Origin: Bordetella parapertussis
GTDB lineage: Bacteria > Pseudomonadota > Gammaproteobacteria > Burkholderiales > Burkholderiaceae_B
NCBI GenBank assembly: GCA_945865935.1
Contig: CAMBFI010000001.1
Span: forward strand, 124,001-188,000
DNA length: 64,000 bases
Direction of reading: 5' to 3'
This document shows, piece after piece, positions 56,711 to 64,000 of the stretch (its first letter is position 1; each line of letters begins with the position of its first letter). Position numbers and translations under genes: made by a program. The notes under the pieces are model-generated. The model was given only the letters and a program-made list of their open reading frames with translations. It was not told the DNA's origin and searched no databases.

Positions 56711-57616
56711 ATGGCTACGACTTCATCTAAAAACGGCCCCCAGTTTCAGGGGAGTATGGTTGCTCTTGTGACCCCCATGCATCCTGATGGCAGTATCGAT
56801 TACGTCAGTTTTAAAGCGCTGATCGATTGGCATGCGAAAGAAGGAACCGATGCCTTGGTGATTGTGGGAACATCAGGTGAGTCCCCAACCGTTAACGTAG
56901 ACGAGCACGCAGAGCTGATTCGCCTAGCTGTTGTGCATTCTGCAGGTCGTATCCCAGTTATCGCGGGCGTGGGTGCGAACTCAACTGCCGAAGCGATTCA
57001 TCTCGCTGACCATGCTCGCAAAGTCGGCGCCCATGCGGGGTTGTCTGTTGTGCCTTACTACAACAAACCCTCCCAAGAGGGTATGTACCAGCACTTCAAA
57101 GCGATCCAAGAGGCAGTGGATTTACCGACTATTCTGTATAACGTGCCAGGCCGTACTGTTGCAGATCTTGCGCATGATACCGTCGTGCGTTTGGCGCAGG
57201 TCCCTGGAATTATCGGAATCAAAGATGCGACGGGTGATATTGGTCGTGGAGCCTTATTGATCCGTGACCTGCCTGTGAGCTTTGCCGTGCTGAGTGGCGA
57301 CGATGCGACGGCTGCGGCGTTGATCCTGTTGGGCGGTCGGGGCAATATTTCCGTGACAGCCAATATCGCACCACGAGCGATGCATGATCTGTGTACCGCA
57401 GCGCTCAAAGCGGACGTCGCAAAAGTGCGCGAACTGAACGGACTGCTTGGGCCGCTCAATAAGCTCTTGTTTGTCGAAGGGAATCCTGTCCCCGTGAAGT
57501 GGGCGTTGAGTCAAATGGGTCGTATTCCCAACGGGATCCGACTGCCCCTAGTTGAACTGAGTGCGCAGTATCATGCGCCACTGCGGGCCGCGATGGTTCA
57601 GGCAGGATTGCTCTAA
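56711..57616 (+). CDS. dapA: 4-hydroxy-tetrahydrodipicolinate synthase
   Basis: First committed enzyme of lysine/diaminopimelate synthesis, condensing pyruvate with aspartate semialdehyde. The 301-residue protein has the Schiff-base K171 (GIKDATGD), Y143 (YNVPGRT) and the VGTSGESPT loop. The frame opens at 56672, but ATG 56711 gives [14 protein letters not shown] and matches family length. Its stop lies one base before the bamC start. dapA-bamC is a common proteobacterial pair. Confidence 0.96.
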   Translation: MATTSSKNGPQFQGSMVALVTPMHPDGSIDYVSFKALIDWHAKEGTDALVIVGTSGESPTVNVDEHAELIRLAVVHSAGRIPVIAGVGANSTAEAIHLADHARKVGAHAGLSVVPYYNKPSQEGMYQHFKAIQEAVDLPTILYNVPGRTVADLAHDTVVRLAQVPGIIGIKDATGDIGRGALLIRDLPVSFAVLSGDDATAAALILLGGRGNISVTANIAPRAMHDLCTAALKADVAKVRELNGLLGPLNKLLFVEGNPVPVKWALSQMGRIPNGIRLPLVELSAQYHAPLRAAMVQAGLL

Positions 57617-57617
57617 G

Positions 57618-58757
57618 ATGAAAACTCAAGGCTTCAACGTGAAATTTATTAAAGTGACAGCCCTGTTAGGGCTTGCGTTAATCAGCGGTTGTGCCCAAAT
57701 GCGCACCATGCTGGATGGCGACAACTCCGTTGACTACAAAAGCGTGGTGATGTCCGATCCGCTGAGTATTCCCCCGGACATGACGCAGGCGGCAAGCGAT
57801 CCTCGTTATCGCGCGCCTGCCGGTGGTTCCACAACCTTCAATCAGTTTCAGCAGGCCGGACAGCAGGCTGCGGTCAAGGGTGCGAGCGCGTCGCAGTCTG
57901 CGGTGCTGCCCACGCGCAGTGACATGCGCGTCATGCGTGACGGTGATTTGCGTTGGTTGTCGGTCAATCTGCCCGCAGATAAAGTTTTTTCGCTCGCTGC
58001 CGATTTCTGGAGTGAAAACGGATTCACGTTGGATGTGACGGATCCGAAGGCGGGCCTACTCGTCACGAACTGGGCTGAGAACCGCGCTAAAATTCCCGAA
58101 AGCTGGATTCGTCAGGCGCTAGGTGCGGTCTTGCGAGGTTTGTGGGATAGCGGCACGCGTGATAAGTTCCGCACGCGCATAGAGCGCGCAGGCACACGCA
58201 CCGAGGTTTATATTTCGCACCAGCATATGGACGAGATGGCGACTGCGTCGGACGGCACCGAGATTCGATGGGTGCGCGGGAAAGAAGATCCTGGCCTCAA
58301 TGCAGCGATGCTCGCACGCTTGATGGTGTTTATGGGCGAAGATGTTGACGGCGCACGCAAGAAGATGGCGCAGGCCGTAGCGAATCCCCAAAGTCCTAAG
58401 GTTGTGACTCCGACAACAGATAAGTCGGTGCTAATCATTAGCGAAAGTTTTGATCGTGCTTGGCGGCGGGTTGGTGTGGCACTAGACTCAGGTGGTTTCG
58501 CGGTGGATGATCGCGACCGCTCAGCGGGCGACTATTACGTGAGGTACGTGGATAGTGATACAGGTGTTAAACGCGAAGATCCTAATTTCCTGAGCCGCTT
58601 GTTCGGGGCGAAAGATCCAGGTAAGGCTCCCACCTATCGTATCCGTTTAGTTGCTCGGGGTAATGACACTGAAGTTACGGTATTGAACGAGAAGGGCCTG
58701 CGAGACGAAAGTGATACGGCGAAACGACTGCTAGCGGTTCTCGCGGACAAGATTTAA
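57618..58757 (+). CDS. bamC: Outer membrane protein assembly factor BamC
   Basis: Lipoprotein of the BAM complex that inserts beta-barrels in the outer membrane. The lipobox LISGC places the lipidated cysteine at residue 25. The mature protein has an unstructured N-terminal part with YKSVVMSDPLSIPPDM, then two helix-grip-like domains. It is about 379 residues. The ATG at 57618 follows dapA by one base; a GTG seven codons later (57639) is an alternative with AAGG upstream. A GC-rich hairpin follows the stop. Confidence 0.92.
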   Translation: MKTQGFNVKFIKVTALLGLALISGCAQMRTMLDGDNSVDYKSVVMSDPLSIPPDMTQAASDPRYRAPAGGSTTFNQFQQAGQQAAVKGASASQSAVLPTRSDMRVMRDGDLRWLSVNLPADKVFSLAADFWSENGFTLDVTDPKAGLLVTNWAENRAKIPESWIRQALGAVLRGLWDSGTRDKFRTRIERAGTRTEVYISHQHMDEMATASDGTEIRWVRGKEDPGLNAAMLARLMVFMGEDVDGARKKMAQAVANPQSPKVVTPTTDKSVLIISESFDRAWRRVGVALDSGGFAVDDRDRSAGDYYVRYVDSDTGVKREDPNFLSRLFGAKDPGKAPTYRIRLVARGNDTEVTVLNEKGLRDESDTAKRLLAVLADKI

Positions 58758-58767
58758 CAGCTAAACG

Positions 58768-58787
58768 AAGGGGGCAAAGGCCCCCTT
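58768..58787 (+). terminator. GC-rich hairpin after bamC
   Basis: AAGGGGGC and GCCCCCTT form an 8-bp stem with an AAAG loop, 11 bases after the bamC stop. There is no long T-run after it, so termination efficiency is uncertain. Confidence 0.55.
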
Positions 58788-59004
58788 GCTAGCCTTGAGC
58801 ACTCGTCTTTTGTCGGGGCGGGGGTACGGTTTTTAGCCCCAGCTGCTGCAGCTAAACATGAGGTTTTGCGAGCACAGCAAGGCCGACTCAGTGTAGAGTA
58901 TGGTGGGTTTTGCTGATTAGTTTGGCAGAGGCCTGATGCGCGCAAGGCATTGTGACCACACATATTGTTAGTCAACTCAGTCTCTTTAGCAAAAGTGATC
59001 AATC

Positions 59005-59244
59005 ATGGTAGAAAAAACAACGGTCCGCGTGGATGCTTACACGATTGACGGCGATCGATTTAAAGTCATCATCAACGACGAAGAACAATACTCAATTTGG
59101 CCTGAGCAAAAAGCGGTACCTGCCGGATGGTACGAAAAAGGTTTTGCGGGTTCTAAAGATGAAGTCACGCAGTACATTGATCAGCACTGGATAGATATGC
59201 GTCCTGCCAGCTTGCGCAAAGCCATGGATGCTGTGGCCAAATAG
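59005..59244 (+). CDS. MbtH-like protein (NRPS adenylation-domain partner)
   Basis: The 79-residue protein carries the MbtH signature almost complete: FKVIINDEEQYSIWP (19-33), VPAGW (38-42), GFAGSKDEV, then YIDQHWIDMRPASLRK. MbtH proteins bind and activate adenylation domains of nonribosomal peptide synthetases. No synthetase is present in the window. The gene is the first of six closely spaced plus-strand genes, 26 bases before parA, and follows a 247-base gap after bamC. A SyrD/PvdE-type exporter in the same run supports an NRPS connection. Identity as MbtH-like is strong; function here is inferred. Confidence 0.93.
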   Translation: MVEKTTVRVDAYTIDGDRFKVIINDEEQYSIWPEQKAVPAGWYEKGFAGSKDEVTQYIDQHWIDMRPASLRKAMDAVAK

Positions 59245-59270
59245 CAGTTGTTTTTCTTAGGTGTTGTCCG

Positions 59271-60023
59271 ATGCGAACAATCGCGGTTGCAAATCAGAAA
59301 GGTGGCTGTGCCAAGACAACCACGGTCGTGAATTTAGCTGCTGCGCTTGCAGAGATGGGACAGCGGGTGTTGGTGATCGACCTCGATCCGCAGGCGAACG
59401 CTAGCCAGTGGTTGCAGGCAGGAGAGCCATTAGATGGTGCTTTCAAATTGTTGACTGAAAGTACTTCTGTTGAAAAGCTGATCGGGTCTTGCGCGACGCC
59501 AAACATTGGTGTGATCGCAGCGAGTCAAGACTTGGCTAACGTCGAAAAGGCGCTAGGCGGGAAGTTGGCGATCGATTCGATCTTAAAGCGCAGATTGGCA
59601 AAGCTTGATAGCACTCGCTGGGATTACATTTTGATCGATACGCCCCCCACGCTGGGTGTTGTGACCTTAAATGCCCTCGTCGCAGTCAAAGAGGTTCTTA
59701 TTCCTGTTACGACACACGTTTTGACCTTGTCTGGGGTTGCGCAGCTCATTTCATTCGTTGATGAAATTCAAGAAGTGTTGAATCCTGATTTAAAAATTCT
59801 TGGCTTCTTAGCCTCTCGCGTGGACGCTCGGACCAGGCACTCAAAAGATGTGCTGGAACTGTTAACTGAGCGTTTTGGGTCTCAGGTTCTGCAGACATTG
59901 ATTCGGGAGAATATTCGCTTAGCGGAAGCACCCTCATATGGAATGCCTGTGCTTGAATATGATGCCTCGTGTGCAGCTTCGGCTGATTACCGCGCACTCG
60001 CACTCGAAATCGCTCAACGATAG
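59271..60023 (+). CDS. ParA/Soj-family ATPase
   Basis: The 250-residue ATPase has the deviant Walker A KGGCAKTT (10-17), with Cys and Ala where KGGVGKTT is usual. It also has DLDPQANAS (38-46) and DTPPTLGVVTLNAL. It looks like a stand-alone ParA of the Soj/McdA size class. No parB or parS is adjacent; instead the next gene, 9 bases away, encodes a protein with a long basic disordered N-terminus. Stand-alone ParA proteins position cargos such as chemoreceptor clusters or carboxysomes via small adaptors, so positioning of a membrane complex is an inference, not a demonstration. Replicon partition is less likely in this context. Confidence 0.88.
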   Translation: MRTIAVANQKGGCAKTTTVVNLAAALAEMGQRVLVIDLDPQANASQWLQAGEPLDGAFKLLTESTSVEKLIGSCATPNIGVIAASQDLANVEKALGGKLAIDSILKRRLAKLDSTRWDYILIDTPPTLGVVTLNALVAVKEVLIPVTTHVLTLSGVAQLISFVDEIQEVLNPDLKILGFLASRVDARTRHSKDVLELLTERFGSQVLQTLIRENIRLAEAPSYGMPVLEYDASCAASADYRALALEIAQR

Positions 60024-60032
60024 AGAACAAAT

Positions 60033-60830
60033 ATGGCCACGACCCGTACTAAGAAGACAGTTAGTTTTAATCCTCTCGATGTAAGTGCCACACCGACAAA
60101 CAAGCGCAAGAGCGTTCTATCAGGGGTATCCGAGGCGAGCGCGGCGACTGCGCGGAGCCCTAAAGTAAGCGCCAAAGAACCTGTAAAAAAAGTTGACCCC
60201 GACGCAAAGGCTCAGAAGTCAGTGAAGTCTGCTCGGAAGTCGATTGGGTCCAAGCCTGCGCAATCGAGCGTGCCCAACGAGCCTGCGAAGCTTCCCGCCA
60301 AAGCAGCGACGCCAGCGCGTCTTGGAAAACCCACGAAGAAGGCCGCTGCCCCCGCTCCTGTCGAGCAGCCTGCACGCAAGGCAGCGACTGCGCATATTCA
60401 AAACGACGTCGTGTCCAGCGCGTCCGTTCAGCCCGATCACCGAGAGAATAACGGCCGCAGCGCCTCAGACCAAAATGGGGCTGGGCCGCAGCCCGCTGCG
60501 CAGATCCAGGATGGCCAAGTATTGAATGTTTGCGACATCGTGTCGGGTCCGCAGCCCGATGTTGTGGGCTTTTATGAATCGAGCGGTGAGTTTGTGTCGT
60601 TGATGCAGCTCGAAGGACCGATCGAGCCACCGCGAGTTGGTTTTTTCTCGCTCGCGCTCGCTGGCTTTGCGATGGGTGGTCCTTTGGGATTTGCTGCGGC
60701 GTCGATCTTGAGTGTTCGAAAGCATTCTATATTTTTAGCGCGACAGACTTCTGGTCAGCACAAGTACGTATCGTTAGATTTGCGCGGGCTGAGTCATTTG
60801 AGACGTATGGCAGTTAAACTCGGACGTTGA
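60033..60830 (+). CDS. Unknown protein: disordered basic N-terminus plus hydrophobic C-terminal domain
   Basis: The 265-residue protein is not recognised. Residues 1-160 are low complexity, rich in Ala, Lys, Pro, Ser and Arg, and likely disordered. The N-terminus (ATTRTKKTVSFNPLDV) is basic, as in peptides that stimulate ParA ATPases. Residues 161-265 form a probable folded part, beginning GQVLNVCDIV and containing one hydrophobic segment (203-226, FFSLALAGFAMGG...). This could anchor it to the membrane. It starts 9 bases after parA and 62 bases before the DUF697-like gene. A ParA adaptor role is my hypothesis. Confidence 0.7.
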   Translation: MATTRTKKTVSFNPLDVSATPTNKRKSVLSGVSEASAATARSPKVSAKEPVKKVDPDAKAQKSVKSARKSIGSKPAQSSVPNEPAKLPAKAATPARLGKPTKKAAAPAPVEQPARKAATAHIQNDVVSSASVQPDHRENNGRSASDQNGAGPQPAAQIQDGQVLNVCDIVSGPQPDVVGFYESSGEFVSLMQLEGPIEPPRVGFFSLALAGFAMGGPLGFAAASILSVRKHSIFLARQTSGQHKYVSLDLRGLSHLRRMAVKLGR

Positions 60831-60892
60831 TTTAACGTTCCTTAAACTCTACATTGATTGTATTTTCTGGTCTTATTGAAAAGGTGACGGTT

Positions 60893-61501
60893 ATGGCGAA
60901 ATCAAATGCAACGGGCTCGGATCAACACGGCGACGCGGCGCTTAAGCAGTTTGACTTAGAGGGTTCCGTTGGTGCGGATGTGGTGTTGACCAATCCGTTG
61001 GTGGCTAAAGATTTTCGGCGTTTATTGGCTGATCAAACAGTTCAAAACTGGTCTCAATGGGCAACGGTTGCTGGCTTCATTCCCTTGCCATTGCTTGATG
61101 TCGTCACCATTTCCGGCGTGCAGATCAAGATGATTTATGACTTGTGCCGAGTCTACGACATTCCGTTTGAGCAACGCAAGGTGCGCGCGATTCTTTCCGG
61201 ATTGAGTGGAGGGGGCGTAACAACTGTGGCCTCAGCCTCGTTGTCGGCCTCTCTCATTAAAAATGTGCCTGTGGTTGGTACTGCGTTGGCGGCCGTAACA
61301 CAGCCAGCGATGTCCTACGCGACGACCTATGCGATTGGTACGTTGTTTGTTCGTCACTTTGAATCGAATGGTACCTTAGTGGCGATGTCGATTGAGTCAC
61401 TCAGGGCCGCTTATCAAGAACAAGTCGAGGCGGCGAAGAAAAAGTTTTTTAAGAAAAATACCGTAAAAGACCCCGTCGATGTCTTAGTAACCCCAGTTTG
61501 A
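60893..61501 (+). CDS. DUF697 (YcjF-like) family membrane protein
   Basis: The 202-residue protein has the DUF697 pattern: hydrophobic segment 56-77 (ATVAGFIPLPLLDVVTISG), then QIKMIYDLCRVYDIPFEQ (78-94) and a glycine/alanine-rich hydrophobic region (107-150). The C-terminus is Lys-rich. Relatives often sit behind a GTPase domain (YcjX/YcjF-like systems), but no GTPase is present here. The ATG at 60893 has AAGGTGA six bases upstream and is preferred over the frame from 60854. Function unknown. The gene is co-directional with the ParA pair and the exporter. Confidence 0.82.
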   Translation: MAKSNATGSDQHGDAALKQFDLEGSVGADVVLTNPLVAKDFRRLLADQTVQNWSQWATVAGFIPLPLLDVVTISGVQIKMIYDLCRVYDIPFEQRKVRAILSGLSGGGVTTVASASLSASLIKNVPVVGTALAAVTQPAMSYATTYAIGTLFVRHFESNGTLVAMSIESLRAAYQEQVEAAKKKFFKKNTVKDPVDVLVTPV

Positions 61502-61502
61502 G

Positions 61503-61525
61503 TGGTCCGGCTCAAAGCCGGACCA
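61503..61525 (+). repeat. Perfect hairpin at the DUF697/exporter junction
   Basis: TGGTCCGGCT and AGCCGGACCA form a perfect 10-bp stem with a CAA loop, starting one base after the DUF697-like stop. It has no T-run, so it is not a simple terminator. If the exporter starts at 61540 the hairpin lies between cistrons; from TTG 61498 it would be coding. Confidence 0.7.
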
Positions 61526-61539
61526 AATGGATCGCACAG

Positions 61540-63177
61540 ATGCGCAATGTTAGTCATGCCTCAGAGTTAATCAAACTCGTTCAGCAATATAGTGGATTAA
61601 GCCTTGCCCGCATCCTTTATGTGGCGGGGCTTGCTGGATTGTGTAGTACAGCGTTAATTGCGCTGGTGAACTATTCTGCTGCAAGGGTGGCGGTGCAAGA
61701 CATGCCGGTCTGGGCGTTTGCGTTATTCATCCCATTGTTAATCTGCTACACCATTTTGGTACGTATCAATAACAAGGAAAGTATCTCTGCGACGCAGATG
61801 TTGGTTCATCGAATCAGAATGCGCATCATGGGCGAAGTGTTAAAGACTGACTTACTGACCTTAGAAAAAATTGGTATTCCCCATATCCAGACCATCTTAA
61901 GTCGTGACACGTTGACGATCAGTCAAGGCGCAACAATGTTTGTGCCGACCTGTCAGGCTGCTGCGATGCTGATGTTTGCGATTGTCTATTTGTGCTATCT
62001 ATCCCTGGTCGCCGGCATTGTCGTCTTGGTGTTTGGCTTTGTTGTCATTTTGTATTTTTCAGGAACCTTCACGGCCATGCATGAGAAATTGCATGGTGCT
62101 TGGGCTGAGGAGGGGCAGGCGAGTGCCCAGAGCGCCGATTTTTTATCGGGCTTCAAAGAAATCAAAATGAATTCGGCGCGTGCGTTTGACATCAGCAACG
62201 ACATCATCACGAGTTCGCGGCATGTGGCGGACGTGAAGGCCCAGACCTTTATCTATCTGTCTAATAGTTTTACCTCGATTCAGGTCATGATCTATGCCTT
62301 GGTGGGCATGACCATTTTTATCATTCCGTCGATTTCTTCGGGGTTTCACACGAGTGTTGTGGCTGTTTCGACGACCGTACTATTCATTGCAGGTTCATTG
62401 ACAGGGATAATTAGTGCGCTGCCGTTGCTCTCTCAAGCAAATACTGCGGCGGAGGAAGTTAATCGTTTCATGCAGCAGTTGGAAGACATTAAACTGCCGC
62501 CCGTATCGCGCGACGACTATGTTGAGCAAGTCGTGCACAAAATTTCTGTGGAAAACGTAACCTATCGTTTCGATAGTAAAGCGGGGACGACCCCATTCAT
62601 ATTAGGGCCCATTAGTTGCGATTTTGAGGCTGGAAAGGTTTATTTTGTACGAGGTGGTAATGGTTCTGGGAAAACGTCCTTCATTAGGATCTTGACAGGA
62701 TTGATTGCGCCGGACTCCGGCCGCTTATTACTCAATGGTATTGAAATAAACGGCGCGCAGTCGCAGGCGTACAGAGATCTATTCTCTGCTATTTTCAGTG
62801 ATTTTTATTTGTTTAAAAAGCTCTACGGAAATTATGAGGTTTCCGATGAAGAGGTGGACGTCTGGCTAAAGAAACTAGAGCTCCCAGAGCGCGTCAATTT
62901 TGCCAGTCACGCTTTCACTGATTTAAATTTATCGACTGGGCAAAAGAAACGTATTGCCTTAATTGTGTCGATACTTGAAAAGCGCCCTATCATTATTCTT
63001 GACGAATGGGCATCCGACCAAGATCCAGAGTTCCGAAAGTTTTTCTACGAAAAGATTATTCCTGAGTTACGGGCGATGAATAAAATCGTCATTGCGATTA
63101 CCCACGATGATCACTATTTTCATGGAGCTGATCATCTGTTGTTTATCGAGAATGGCAAACTTCGGAAGTTCGATTAA
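61540..63177 (+). CDS. Cyclic peptide export ABC transporter (SyrD/PvdE type)
   Basis: Fused permease-ATPase half transporter of 545 residues. The N-terminal membrane domain has about six helices (first near 20-45). The ATPase domain has Walker A GGNGSGKT (372-379, K378), signature LSTGQKKR (from 464) and Walker B IIILDEWASDQDP (D488/E489). LSTGQ plus DEWA-DQDP is diagnostic of the SyrD/PvdE/YojI group that exports nonribosomal peptides and microcin-like products. The frame opens at TTG 61498 overlapping the previous stop. The ATG at 61540 with GGA upstream is preferred, and a perfect hairpin lies between the two. The exported compound is unknown. Confidence 0.9.
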   Translation: MRNVSHASELIKLVQQYSGLSLARILYVAGLAGLCSTALIALVNYSAARVAVQDMPVWAFALFIPLLICYTILVRINNKESISATQMLVHRIRMRIMGEVLKTDLLTLEKIGIPHIQTILSRDTLTISQGATMFVPTCQAAAMLMFAIVYLCYLSLVAGIVVLVFGFVVILYFSGTFTAMHEKLHGAWAEEGQASAQSADFLSGFKEIKMNSARAFDISNDIITSSRHVADVKAQTFIYLSNSFTSIQVMIYALVGMTIFIIPSISSGFHTSVVAVSTTVLFIAGSLTGIISALPLLSQANTAAEEVNRFMQQLEDIKLPPVSRDDYVEQVVHKISVENVTYRFDSKAGTTPFILGPISCDFEAGKVYFVRGGNGSGKTSFIRILTGLIAPDSGRLLLNGIEINGAQSQAYRDLFSAIFSDFYLFKKLYGNYEVSDEEVDVWLKKLELPERVNFASHAFTDLNLSTGQKKRIALIVSILEKRPIIILDEWASDQDPEFRKFFYEKIIPELRAMNKIVIAITHDDHYFHGADHLLFIENGKLRKFD

Positions 63178-63192
63178 CGTGGTGGCTAAAAA

Positions 63193-64000
63193 ATGACGAA
63201 TCGACTTTTTTCTTATTTTTCAAATTTGTTCGGTGACTATGTGGAGTTTTTGCGTAAGCACGCGGTGACAATCATCGTGATATTTTTGATCGCGATAAGC
63301 ACGCTGGTGATGGTCTGGCCTTACTCTGTGCATATAATTCCCGCAGGACAACTAGGCATCCTATATAAAAGGTTTGCGGGCGGTACGGATCTCGATAATG
63401 TGTATCGCGAGGGGCTGACGCTGACCTTCCCTTGGAACCAAATGACGATCTATAACGCTCAGGTTCAGCAGAGAACGACAAATATTGAGGTACTCACCTC
63501 TGATCGGTTGAAGTCGAAGATGACCATTTCGTTTCAATACACGGTGTACCCCTTTAACCTGGGCCTTCTGCATAAATATATTGGTCCAGATTATTACGAA
63601 AAAATTATTCTTCCGATGATTGAGTCGGCGGCGCGAGAATCCGTTGTGAACTACTCTTCGGTCGACGCGTTCACAAAAGACATCAAAAAAGTTACTCAGA
63701 CGATTTCTTTAGATACGAGCAACATGATTCTGAGTAAGATCAATCCGACGGGGCTGACAGACGTACGGTTGCTGACAATTAGTGATGTGCAAGTCATCAA
63801 GTTTAGCTACCCCCCTGAGCTTGAGATGGCCCTGCAAAACAAGGCGGTTGAGCTTGTGAAGTCCGAGGCGTATCAATATCGGCTGGTCACCGAGCGCTTG
63901 GAGGCAGAGCGTAAGCGTATTGAGGCTAGTGGAATTAAAGACTTCCAGTCGATCGCCGATAGTGCGCTGACCGAAAATTATCTGCGTTATAAGGGGATTG
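63193..64000 (+). CDS. SPFH/prohibitin-family membrane protein (partial, cut by window end)
   Basis: About 269 residues are visible. An N-terminal cytosolic segment precedes one transmembrane helix (about 22-43, VTIIVIFLIAISTLVMVW). The SPFH/Band 7 domain follows, with PAGQLGILYKRFAGGTD, EGLTLTFPWNQM and LTSDRLKSKMTISFQYTV. A charged helix then contains VTERLEAERKRIEA, as in prohibitins and stomatins that form oligomeric membrane rings. It starts 15 bases after the exporter gene and is co-directional. SPFH proteins scaffold membrane microdomains or proteases; here it may organise the exporter. The C-terminus is missing. Confidence 0.85.
   Translation, partial: MTNRLFSYFSNLFGDYVEFLRKHAVTIIVIFLIAISTLVMVWPYSVHIIPAGQLGILYKRFAGGTDLDNVYREGLTLTFPWNQMTIYNAQVQQRTTNIEVLTSDRLKSKMTISFQYTVYPFNLGLLHKYIGPDYYEKIILPMIESAARESVVNYSSVDAFTKDIKKVTQTISLDTSNMILSKINPTGLTDVRLLTISDVQVIKFSYPPELEMALQNKAVELVKSEAYQYRLVTERLEAERKRIEASGIKDFQSIADSALTENYLRYKGI

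Noticed and set aside
58754-59002. 82-codon minus-strand frame filling the bamC-mbtH gap
   Set aside because: Overlaps the GC-rich hairpin after bamC, has no ribosome-binding site or recognisable pattern; treated as chance.
1-64000. CRISPR array, insertion sequence, prophage or rRNA operon
   Set aside because: No spaced direct-repeat array, transposase, integrase other than XerD, phage structural gene or rRNA sequence was recognised.

Overview
The window is chromosomal DNA from a betaproteobacterium. The family-level guess is Burkholderiales, most likely Alcaligenaceae-like. This rests on protein character and gene order: purM/miaA-mutL-amiC-tsaE, an AddAB-like repair pair, 4.5S RNA beside dnaX-ybaB-recR, carAB, greA, rlmE-ftsH-folP-glmM, ppx/ppk and pstSCAB. 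Base composition is moderate (low-to-mid 50s % GC by eye, not computed). No rRNA, CRISPR array, phage or insertion sequence was found. Four tRNA genes are present: Arg-CCT, Pro-TGG, His-GTG and Arg-TCT.

Layout. 0-7 kb: purM facing miaA, mutL, amiC and tsaE on the minus strand, then xerD and tRNA-Arg. A scar lies between tsaE and xerD and looks like the 5' stub of a permease gene. 7-17.3 kb: an MFS transporter, a 47-residue membrane peptide gene, the AddB/AddA-like nuclease-helicase pair, 4.5S RNA, dnaX, ybaB and recR. 17.3-27 kb: transaldolase facing recR; carA-carB with a translationally coupled CoA-transferase and an SDR; then, on the minus strand, a histidine phosphatase and an fpr-tetR pair behind a repeat-rich operator-like region. 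27-33 kb: greA with a structured leader, yhbY, rlmE, ftsH, folP, glmM. 33-41 kb: phosphate metabolism (ppx divergent from ppk, then pstSCAB), with PHO-box-like sites before ppk and pstS, and tRNA-Pro with a strong terminator. 41-51.8 kb: folB with a pteridine-reductase-like SDR, a catabolic-looking amidase/MFS/ADP-forming acyl-CoA synthetase run, a GT39-like glycosyltransferase, and an IlvD-type sugar-acid dehydratase with an RraA-fold partner. 51.8-58.8 kb: tRNA-His, cardiolipin synthase, a signal-less solute-binding-type protein, a parvulin foldase, tRNA-Arg, a YciO/Sua5 protein, a site-2-type protease, dapA and bamC.

59-64 kb: the least conventional segment. Six closely spaced plus-strand genes encode an MbtH-like protein, a ParA-type ATPase, a protein with a long disordered basic N-terminus and one hydrophobic segment, a DUF697-like membrane protein, a SyrD/PvdE-type cyclic-peptide ABC exporter, and a prohibitin/SPFH protein cut by the window end. 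MbtH plus a SyrD/PvdE-type exporter points to nonribosomal peptide synthesis, but no synthetase is inside the window. My hypothesis is a membrane-organised, ParA-positioned peptide synthesis or export complex whose remaining genes lie beyond position 64000.

Where the longest open frame starts upstream of the likely initiation codon, the start was moved using ribosome-binding sites or family N-termini, and each entry says so. All assignments come from reading the sequence and from knowledge of the families; no database search was run.
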